A stretch of DNA of 64,000 nt from Carettochelys insculpta (Eukaryota > Chordata > Testudines > Carettochelyidae), in the NCBI RefSeq assembly GCF_033958435.1, contig NC_134137.1:112416501-112480500 (forward strand), written 5' to 3'. Within the stretch, counting starts at the first letter, position 1. Each line of letters begins with the position of its first letter. This document shows, piece after piece, positions 55,304-64,000 of this stretch. Below the pieces are notes generated by a model, which saw only the letters and a list, made by a program, of their open reading frames with translations, was not told where the DNA came from and did no database searches. The translations under genes and the position numbers were made by a program.

Positions 55304-57784
55304 ATGTGAACAATACCAAATGAGACACAATCTCAACTATGCTGAACTCGATGTTGTCCAGAGTCTTAAAAATAATCCAGAAAGGTGGAACAGATTATTT
55401 AGCCTATGACATTAACACATATTCTAAGAGACCATTTAAATTAGGTAGCCTGTTAAGGAGCGGTAGTTTGTTTTTATACTTTCTAGGCATGGCAGACTGT
55501 ACTTTGACTTGCTCATGGTGAATATAAACTAATTAATTTTCTGTTTTTCTTTTTCTTTATCATTTAAGTTTTGACTACTTGATTCAATGGATAAATAAAT
55601 TTGAGTTTTGAAGTTAATTACAGAAAGCATGTAAAATAATAATACATCATTATAAAGTGTAAAGATGTTTATTTAAAAACCTGTGACTTTGCCTAGACTA
55701 TTGATGGTATATGCCTTTTTTGTAATGAAGGCTCAGCCTGGACTTTCATTATGCACTAATGAAAATGTAAATGCTGCCAGTGTCAGTCATTGTCAGCAAG
55801 CCAACCCCACTGTGCTACATGTATATGAACTTGGGCCACTGTATTCACATTTTTTGTGGATATTGAGAATCCTTCCCTGGTCTGTTTTTTTGCTGTATCT
55901 CATCTCATAGGCCAACATAGACACAGACAGTGTGAAGTCTCTTAGATGACAGGTCTTCTTGTGACCCCACTGCTGCAGGAATGATGCAGTGCAGATGGCC
56001 TATCTATCTGGCTGAATTCCACATTTTTTTTTTCTGTGGAGGCTACGGTCATTATTCCCCTGGCTACAAATACCTGCCAAATATGATGATCCATGTATAG
56101 AATGCATGTAAATTAGTGATTTATCACATTCTTCTGCAGTTAGCAACTATTCCCAAGCAATATATAGCCATGATCATAACCACAAGCTTCTTCTGTACTA
56201 GAGCTTATGATACAAAAAAAAAAACCAAGAAAACAAAAACAAAAACAAAAAAACCCATAAGAACATGCTTAAAAAATAGCTGCCTAACATTTATGCACTT
56301 AAATTTTTCTTTATACGGCTCATTACAGTAGATATGTTTGTTTGTGATGTTGGAAATATTCTTGCAAATAATATATTCATAACCACAAGAGTTTCATTTT
56401 CTGATTGTGTGATGCATATTTTGATGATATTTTAGACACAAGTATCTTTCTTTAATGAAAATGCACAAATGAGATAGCATAAGCCATTAAAGCAAAAGTG
56501 ATTATTATGCAAAGTGAAACAAATGTCCTGGTATTGAAGGTGTACATTTTTGAATCATGAATTGCTTGGGGGATTCTTGGAATGCAGCAACAAATGTAAA
56601 ATGTGTAGGAAGCAAAACGTTTAGCATATTTTGAGAGATGGATGTCAATAATTATCATAAGCAGTGGCTGATTTTATTGGTCTCCACTTCCTCTTTTTTA
56701 AAACATGCACTCCAGACACTCATTTTGCAAAATTTTAATATCTCTCATTAATCCAGAAGATCTGATGTGTATTGACATTTCCAACAAGTTTTTCTGGTAC
56801 TTTCCACAGGTCAGAAAAAATCTGAACAGTTGTTCAATATACTAATAACAACACACATTTTAGTTGCCAGGTGGTACAGAATTGAATTTCTCATAGTAGG
56901 TTTTCTATGCTTGGGAGTTATTTTAAGTATTGGCTTTCATGACTGTTCCTCTTTATCTAAAAAAAATATGTTTACATAAAGCAATAAAATGGTGAACATT
57001 TTGTCCAAAAATGCTTAAGTATATATTTCTCTGTTTCCTCCTGGCACGTTATCTTCCTCATAGCCATACATTTATGAATTCAGGAACTGAATATAAATTG
57101 GCCCTTTTCAGCTTGACATATTAAAGAAGAGCAATCAGAATTCAGCTTCCTTCACACATGGAAAAACAGCTTTCAGTCTCCCTCATTTTCAGCAACTAAA
57201 TGTATTATCCTGGTATATTTTCCTTGGCAACCTCATCACAGCTGTGGACAGAAGACAGCAAGAAGAGAAACAAACTCCTTGAAGATGGTTTTCAAAATGG
57301 TGAATTTTCTCCTTGTCCCTCCTCTTCCCTTTACTAGCATAAGTGATGGGAAGTTAAAATCAGACCTGGTTAGCAGAAGTTCCTGAAGGGAGAGAATTGG
57401 TCCCTCCAATGCGATGAAAGCAAGTCAATCTGAAAGAAAGCAAATTCATGGCATGCAGAATATGAGGATTTGCTAGTTGTGTTCATAGTAGTTGGGAACA
57501 ATGGATGCTTTTTTCCTCAAACTCAGGCTGCCTCACAGCATATCAGTCTATCGGCATTATCTTCCATGTACTTGCAGGTCACGTGCTGAACCCAGTTCCC
57601 CCTCAAATGCAGAAAGACATGCAAGCATGGCAGGGAAACAATTGCCTCTTTCTTTGTGACCAGTTTGCCACACAAACCTGATGAATCATTTTTAAGTGGG
57701 CTTCAAATGAACCAGGTTTTCCCCCCTCCTGTTCCTTCTTCCTTTTTATGTTCTTTCATCAGTTCCCTTGCCCACTTGTGAGCA
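55304..57784. other. A+T-rich DNA without recognisable genes
   Basis: No coding or repeat signal I can name. An A-rich run is at 56213-56255. Confidence 0.5.
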
Positions 57785-58560
57785 AGTGTGACCAACTGTC
57801 TAGTTTTTGACCAGGACACCCTGTCAAAAAGGGATCCTGGTGGCTCCTGTCAGCACCATGGACTGTGAAGTTAAAAGTCCATTTGTCAGCAGTTTGGAGC
57901 TATGACAGGCTTGTCCTTACCTGTGCTGACTCTTCGTTGAACCACAGAAATGGCCAGCAGATCTGGATCCCAGGTGAGGGAGCCACAAGGCTCTCCAAGC
58001 TCTGGTTCCACACTCTCACTGTGGGTGAGAGCAGTGTGCAGAGCCTCCTCCTCTCTCCATCTAGGCTCTGGCCCTGTTGGCCACTTACAGGGCAGAGCAC
58101 AGAGTTAAAAGAGGTTTTTATGTCCTGGCTGGGAAGACTTAGTTGAGGTTGATCTTGCTTGAAGCAGGGGCCTGGACTTGATGACCTCCTGGGGTCCCTT
58201 ACAGCCCTAGGATTCTATGATTCTATGAGGTAAGGAGCCTGCCTTAGTTCCCTGGCACTGCTTATTGGGAGCCTCCATAGGGAAGCCCAGGCCCCAAGCC
58301 CCCATCCCAGCCCTGGCCCCTGCAAACGTAGAGTCTCCTCCTGCACCTCAGACCCCTCATTGCCAGCCCCATCCCAGAGCCTCAACTCCCACCACAGAGC
58401 CCTTAGCACACTACAAGTGTGTGCTGTAATGAGGAATAGGAGCTTCATTTTACACCCACTGCCCACCCAGAGACAGAAAGCCTTTGATGATAGCTGTTTT
58501 TTTTTTCTTTCTTTCTTAAACTGAGTACCTGTTTCTGCACCCTGCATTGTTCTCGGGTCC
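57785..58560 (+). repeat. Composite older repeat containing a CR1 3' tail
   Basis: GTGACCAACTGTCTAGTTTTT and ACCCTGTCAAAAAGGGATCC at 57788-57835, and GGAGCCTGCCTTAG...GGGAAGCCCAGGCCCC at 58234-58300, look like one dispersed repeat. Between them, 58150-58226 (GGACTTGATGACCTCCTGGG ... ATTCTATGATTCTATG) is the conserved CR1 LINE 3' end with its octamer. Confidence 0.5.
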
Positions 58561-58937
58561 CTAAAACAAACTTGTGAGTACCATAAAATTGATAATTATG
58601 TTTTGGATTGAATGTAATTCAATTCCAATTGTGGATGATCTAGTAATCTGTCTTAAATCAACATCTAAATGTGATTTTTAAACACTGATTTGAATTAAAA
58701 ATTACAGACATGAAATCTCAGAAGTTGTTGATAATAGTTATTGGACTAACATAAAAGTCAAATAAAATCTTTCAAAATTTGCATTATTTTCCTCAGTCAA
58801 TGGGGATAGAATGGAACAGAATACATTTCATAGTGGTGAGCTATTGATTAAGATAGTGTAAATTAAGGCCAACAAGAATAGGATGAACACACAAGCATCT
58901 GTGAGACGTTTGGTTTTTTCTCGGATTTCAAACTCTT
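58561..58937. other. No recognised content
   Basis: A+T-rich, anonymous. Confidence 0.5.
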
Positions 58938-59361
58938 GGGCTGTGGCCTTTTGGAGGGGCTGTGGTAATGTGGCACTACAGAATATGCTAACAAAGCACT
59001 TCCAGGGATATGCAGCGTCTCATTAGCATAATGGTGGCTGCATGCACTTTGAAACTGCTGGTTTCAAAAAGCATGCCACCTGTGTAGCCAGGGGCCTTTC
59101 AAAATGACACCCACAATTTCAAAAGCTCCCTCTTCCCAAAACCAAATGGGAAGCAGAGGCTTTCGAAATCAGGGGAATAATTTCAAAAGGCCCCCAGCTA
59201 CACCGGTGGCATGCTTTTCGAAGCCAGCAGTTTCAAAGCATATGTGGCCACAGTTACGGTAATGAGACACTGCATATTCATGGAAGTATCTAATTAGCAT
59301 ATTCCGTAGTGCCACATTACCATCGCCACTCTGAACAGATGGGCTAGTGTGGCCACAGCCC
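58938..59361. mobile_element. MITE with GGGCTGTGGCC ends
   Basis: GGGCTGTGGCC at the left is mirrored by GGCCACAGCCC at the right. GTAATGTGGCACTAC pairs with GTAGTGCCACATTAC, and the arms AGCATGCCACC / GGTGGCATGCTT are mirrored. A fold-back element, non-coding. Confidence 0.75.
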
Positions 59362-59408
59362 AGTAGAGCTGGAAATTAACTAGGCACTGGCAATGGAATT
59401 TGAAGTTC

Positions 59409-59505
59409 TATAAAAACAACAAGAAGTCCAGTGGCACCTGATAGACTAACAGATTTACTGAAGCATAAGTTTTTGTGGGCAAAGACCCACTTCATCAGAT
59501 GCATG
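59409..59505 (-). mobile_element. Second-family Penelope-like tail
   Basis: Minus strand: GATGAAGTGGGTCTTTGCCC, ACAAAAACTTATGCTTCAG, AATCTGTTAGTCTATCAGG. Same layout as the tail at 52873-52960 but a different subfamily. No coding part. Confidence 0.5.
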
Positions 59506-59557
59506 AGGTTTTATAGACACTTTACCACTGTGTTTTGGTCAGTTACACAAACACTTA

Positions 59558-60121
59558 GGTTGTGGCCACACTTGGCCAAAATTTTGAAATGGCCATGCTA
59601 ATGGCCAAATCGGAGGATACTAATGAGGTGTTGAAATGAATATTCAGTGCCTCATTAGAATGCTGCCGGCTGTGGCACTTCAAAGGTGCTGCTTTCGATT
59701 GTGCATGGCTTGGCTACACCAGGGTCCTTTTTGAAAAGACCCCGCAAACTTCAATATCCCCTTATTCTGATCAGCTGACCCTAAGTCTGAGCCCAGGCTT
59801 ACATTGCAGTGTGCAAATACTGGTTACATCTCTACTGGTGAGAGAAAAATGTTGCAGCCAGAAAGTTAGTCATGGCAATATAAAGCACAGATGCTTTTGA
59901 TCAGCTGATAGGAATAAGGGTATTTCAAAGTCTACAGGGTCCTTCCTAAAAGGATCCCCATGTAGCTGAGCCATGGACGACTGAAAGCAGCACTTTCGAA
60001 GTGCCATGGCTGGCAGCATGCTAATGAAACACTGAGTATTCATTTCAGCACCTCATCAGTAACCTCCGATTTGTCCATTAGCATGCACATTTCAAAGTTT
60101 TGGTCAAGTGTGGCCACAGCC
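59558..60121. mobile_element. MITE with GGCCACACTTGGCC ends, enlarged by an insertion; TSD TTA
   Basis: GGTTGTGGCCACACTTGGCC and the mirror GGTCAAGTGTGGCCACAGCC are flanked by TTA at 59555-59557 and 60122-60124. It is related to 12990-13409. About 140 bp near 59770-59915 (GACCCTAAGTCTGAGCCCAGG to ATGCTTTTGATCAGCTGA) are absent from the other copy and look like a secondary insertion. Confidence 0.75.
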
Positions 60122-60431
60122 TTACAGTCACTTACACGTACACTTCTGTGGCAGTGGAAATAGTTTCTATGATTAGCAAGGCAATGTGAAATGGCTTTTC
60201 TTTGAAAATCAGTATAGTCTTTCCCACTTTTTTCATCCTTTGTCTTGCTTTAAAGTATGGAGTGAGAAGTAGTGTATTAAAAAGGGCCTATAAAGCTGGT
60301 TGTTTTATTGTTTTTTTCTGAGACCTCTCACATATTACTATTTAAGTCATCCTAATACAAATAAAAATCAAAGCAAAAAGTAAAACAGCTTTTTGCATCT
60401 GTGTTTTATATCTCCATTACATTAACTTTCT

Positions 60432-60525
60432 GGCTGCAACCTTTTGATCTGACCAGTAGAGATGTAACAAGTATGTCCACACTACAATATAAGCCTGGGC
60501 TCAGACTTAGGTTCACAGCTAATTC
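60432..60525 (-). repeat. Inverted copy of the 59770-59870 segment
   Basis: GGCTGCAACCTTTTGATCTG, ACCAGTAGAGATGTAACAAG and AGCCTGGGCTCAGACTTAGG match, reversed, the segment inserted in the neighbouring MITE. The two lie about 570 bp apart. Confidence 0.65.
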
Positions 60526-61226
60526 CCTCACCCACTAGTTACAGACAAATCACATTAACCAAAGAGCTACAGGGTCTGAGCTCAAGCCTGGTTAGAAATT
60601 TATTGCTTTGCAGGGTAGATGCAGTCCCCCTCCCCAATCTGGGTCCTGTAAGTCCTCCAGAGGTATCTCAGAAACCATCAAGCCAACTCTATTCCAAGAA
60701 CTTCCAGTCAACTGCAGTGAAAGGGGTGCAGTCCCCTTTGGCACACAACAGCAGAAAGTCTTCTGACTCCTGAGCTGCAAGTGCACCAGCAGATCATCTT
60801 TTTTTTCCAACTGAGACTGAATAGAGTAAGCCTTTGGCAAAGTGTCCTCCTCCTGGTCATAGGGGCACAGATTGATTTATGTAGCTGTTTCAGGTAAGGC
60901 CAGCAAAGCTAGACTTTACTAAGAGTACCAGGAATGACCCTGAATACTAGCAAATTGCAAAGAAGCAGGCAACTTCGTAAATCTACTGGACTAGTGACCC
61001 AGTGTTTCATGTTTAAGATCACAAAGGCAGGGATTTTTGCTTGATGGCCAGTGCAAAAATGATGAGCAGCCAGGGCTAGCAGCACGGAATTGCTAATGGT
61101 GAACTGTATGCCACAGAAGCTTGGCTTTCCTTTTCTCCTTCCCTATCACGATGTGGTGTTTAAAAGGGTGACTGGCAAATGCAAATGGAAAAGAAAACCT
61201 ACAATTCTTTTACTGTGATTAATCAA
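60526..61226. other. No recognised genes
   Basis: Anonymous. The minus frame at 60592-60840 has no domain. Confidence 0.5.
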
Positions 61227-61229
61227 GAT

Positions 61230-61940
61230 GGCTACGTCTACACGTGCAGCCAACATCGAAATAGCTTATTTCGATGTTGCGACATCGAAATAGTCTATTT
61301 CGATTAATAACGTCTACACATCCTCCAGGGCCGGCAACGTTGATGTTCAACTTCGACGTTGCTCAGCCCAACATCGAAATAGGCGCAGCGAGGGAACGTC
61401 TACACGTCAAAGTAGCACACATCGAAATAGGGATGCCAGGCACAGCTGCAGACAGGGTCACAGGGCGGACTCAACAGCCAGCCGCTCCCTTAAAGGGCCC
61501 CTCCCAGACACAGTTGCACTAAACAACACAAGATACACAGAGCTGACAACTGGTTGCAGACCCTGTGCCTGCAGCATAGATCCCCAGCTGCCGCAGAAGC
61601 AGCCAGAAGCCCTGGGCTAAGGGCTGCTGCCCACGGTGACCATAGAGCCCCGCAGGGGCTGGAGAGAGAGCATCTCTCAACCCCCCAGCTGATGGCCGCC
61701 ATGGAGGACCCAGCAATTTCGACGTTGCGAGACGCGGATCGTCTACACGGTCCCTACTTCGACGTTCAACGTCGAAGTAGGGCGCTATTCCTATCTCCTC
61801 ATGAGGTTAGCGACTTCGACGTCTCGCCGCCTAACGTCGAAGTTAACTTCGAAATAGCGCCCGACGTGTGTAGACGCGACGGGCGCTATTTCGAAGTTGG
61901 TGCCGCTACTTCGAAGTAGCGTGCACGTGTAGACGCAGCT
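61230..61940 (-). mobile_element. Family-A Harbinger MITE, complete; 3-bp TSD GAT
   Basis: GGCTACGTCTACACGTGCAG to CACGTGTAGACGCAGCT, flanked by GAT at 61227-61229 and 61941-61943. Reverse orientation relative to 50157-50838, with very few differences over the shared 680 bp, so both moved recently from closely related sources. The transposase start is kept here as ATAGATCCCCAGCTGCCGC: the initiation codon has changed to ATA. Confidence 0.88.
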
Positions 61941-61943
61941 GAT

Positions 61944-62297
61944 GTGTCCAGGGATCATCTGTGGTCTGAAACATCCTTTTCCCAACATATTGAAGTTCAT
62001 TTGGTAAAAGTCACATTTCATATCCTTGAAATACCATAAATATTTTTATGTGTTCCTTCAGTGAGCTATTTGAGACAACAGCCTTGTGTTTTGTCCTCAT
62101 CCAGACCCCTTTGCATATTTTTTCCTGCAATGGTCAGTTGTTGCTGGTGTTTTGGTGTGGTAATAAGAGCAGATGCACTTGAAAATGGGTGAATGTTGTT
62201 CTTTTCTAATACATATTTCTCAAATAATTTTTTACTTTACTAAGTTTTCAAAAAGTGTTTGGCTATCAGTGCTTTACATCATATCAAACGTACTTTA
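61944..62297. other. No recognised content
   Basis: A+T-rich, anonymous. Confidence 0.5.
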
Positions 62298-62655
62298 AGG
62301 GCCCCACATTCGCAAACTTAATGTTCGTGAATTCCATTATTCGCAAGCAGATCTGGGGCAGAGAGCACCCACACCGCTTCACAGGACCCCAGGCAGGCAC
62401 GATGGTGGCTGCCGGTTCCTGGGGCTCTGGGGTTGGGAGTGCCAGCAGCTGCTGTGGCTTCCCTGAGGCTCCAGGGCTGGGAGAGCCGTGACTTCCCCAG
62501 GGCTCCAGGGCCAGAGCATGGGCAGCTGCTGCTTCCCCAGAGTGCCAAAAGCCACTGCTTCCTCAGGGCTTCGAGTCCCCCCTCCCCCCGCCAATTTGTG
62601 AAAATCAACTTTCACGAAGGTTCTAAACACCAAACCCTTGCAAATATTGGACCCT
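62298..62655. mobile_element. Non-autonomous TIR element, family unknown
   Basis: AGGGCCCCACATTCGCAAA and (complement of the right end) AGGGTCCAATATTTGCAA are inverted repeats. The G/C-rich interior (GGCTCTGGGGTTGGGAG, CCAGGGCTCCAGGGCC type) gives spurious frames on both strands. TTAA-like sequence lies at the left edge, but no matched duplication was found. Confidence 0.55.
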
Positions 62656-62734
62656 ACTGTATTAAAAAAACAATGATAAACATGTAGTGAGGTCCATCTA
62701 AGAACTGGTACACTGATACTGTCCCTTAATACTG

Positions 62735-63049
62735 CAAGAAAGTAGTCCTGTAGTACTTTAAAGACTAACAAAATAGTTTATTAGGTGATTAGCTTTTGTG
62801 GGACAGACCCACTTCTTCAGACCCGGGAAAATCTGAAATTTCCAGGTCTGAAGAAGTGGATCTTTCCCACAAAAGCTCATCACCTAATAAATTATTTTGT
62901 TAGATCAGAATTTTCCAAATCTGAACACGTGGGTCTTTCCCATGGAAGCTCATCACCTACTAAATTATTTTTTTAGTCTTTAAAGTGCTACTGGACTGCT
63001 TTTTTTGGTTCTGTGAAGACATAGATTAACACAGCTTCTTTTCTGTCAC
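62735..63049. mobile_element. Array of three Penelope-like tails
   Basis: A minus-strand tail (62735-62822) meets two plus-strand tails (62841-62903 and 62918-63049). Each contains the GAAGTGG/GTGGGTCT...AAGCTCATCACCTA core. The last runs to the full end GCTACTGGACTGC...TTTTCTGTCAC. No coding part. Confidence 0.7.
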
Positions 63050-64000
63050 TATTCCTTTAGTACTCTTATGTATTGCAACTCGTATTTCAATCACTTACTT
63101 ACATTAATCCATGATTAATTATTATAATACTTAAGTCTGTTGTATGATAATTAGAGTTAATTTACAGGACTCTGGAAGTATAAAATTATTGATATATAGA
63201 AAGAATAAACAAGGATTAGACATAAGTAACATAAAACAAGCAGAAATTCGAGAACCTATAGTCTGAAGCCTGCAAGACTTCAGCGTAGCTGTTTTTGTCT
63301 GTTTGAGATAAGAAATGATGAAATGAGTAAGTGACCAGAAAATAACCTGTTGCCCTAAGAAAAAGAGGGTAGCTATTCATAGTATGGATTAATGTAAGGA
63401 TGTAAATCCAGCTTCTATGGCTCCAGGTGAATCTAGTTGGGGAGAAAATCTATAAAACATCAAAGAGATACACTGGAACACCTGTACACTTATTATATAG
63501 TAGATTTATGTTTAATACTTCACTGGAGAAAAATTACTAAAAAAAATTTTTAGCTTTTGGTACAGATGCGGAACTTGGGTATTGTCTTTTTCTGGAGATG
63601 GATACAGGAAAGTGAATTTTGTGTGCTGTGCACAAATGGATTAACCAGTCTTGAAATATAAATGTCATTATGATGTTACTTTAGGACCTGGCTATTTCTT
63701 AATTTTTCCAGGGTACTTCGGTCGTAAAATTTTGGACTCTTGTAAACCTGGCCCTGGATTTACAACATGGGTAGTGACAAAATTATTCTATTGAATTTAA
63801 TCCAATTAATTTTCACTTCTTATTTTAAGTACAGCAGGAATACATTGTTTGAAGAAAGATACAGGTTGCTTTCCTAAGCATCTTCTGGGAATCCAGTCAC
63901 TCTGATTTTTTTTCTTCATCTTAAGGTTCTCTCTTTCTTCCAGTTTGCTACCCAGTGGCTTTATTTGCTCTACCATTTGGTATGTTGATTATCTGTCTCT
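63050..64000. other. No recognised content
   Basis: A+T-rich DNA to the window end. Nothing can be supported. Confidence 0.5.

Noticed and set aside
61554..61919. 121-codon frames at 61554 and 50178 that look alike
   Set aside because: Their similarity reflects the shared MITE, not a conserved protein.

Overview
This is a window of vertebrate nuclear DNA, most likely from a turtle (probably a cryptodire). That rests on three signs: a decayed tRNA-derived SINE of the turtle (Cry) type at 20168-20475, sauropsid CR1 LINE 3' tails with the ATTCTATG octamer, and the great density of short inverted-repeat DNA transposons whose ends read like GGCTATGTCTACACTAG with internal TTCGAA palindromes. I see no host protein-coding exon, tRNA or rRNA gene. 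The window behaves as intergenic or intronic DNA filled with mobile elements of very different ages.

The centre of interest is 31568-41697, a three-level nest. A roughly 1.2 kb non-autonomous PIF/Harbinger-type element (flanked by TTA at 31565-31567 and 41698-41700) was invaded by a complete endogenous retrovirus at 32075-41032, and separately by a smaller MITE at 41160-41589. The provirus has two 1140-bp LTRs that look identical, TG...CA ends, a 5-bp target duplication (CCCTG), a tRNA-Ser-like primer-binding site, an uninterrupted gag, a pro-pol reading frame reached by a GGGAAAC -1 frameshift site abutting the gag stop, and an uninterrupted env with furin site, CWMC and CX6CC motifs. Gag lacks zinc knuckles and Pol looks class III (ERV-L/ERV-S-like), while Env is gamma-type. 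The provirus therefore looks both recently inserted and mosaic.

A second system is the PIF/Harbinger family itself. The 4.0-kb element at 14115-18123 carries both genes of the family in convergent orientation: a Myb/SANT-like DNA-binding protein on the plus strand (broken by a stop codon and frame changes) and a HARBI1-like DDE transposase on the minus strand (two exons, with a frame conflict at the splice). Four other copies (1-671, 50157-50838, 61230-61940, and the copy holding the provirus) are deletion derivatives that keep the ends plus the first dozen or so transposase codons. About a dozen further MITEs of related end sequence are scattered through the window. Their target duplications are 3 bp but of many different sequences.

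Other content: Penelope-like element copies on the minus strand with a recognisable GIY-YIG endonuclease (52873-54166, 45754-46205) and several of their 3' tails, two of them in head-to-head arrays; hAT-like elements (10396-10728, 45113-45748 and probably 27646-28345); a non-LTR reverse transcriptase fossil (30650-31180); G-rich or C-rich minisatellite-bearing repeats; and simple repeats. The remaining A+T-rich stretches (for example 2205-4911, 7564-9539, 28346-30640, 41698-43865, 55301-57780) show nothing I can name.
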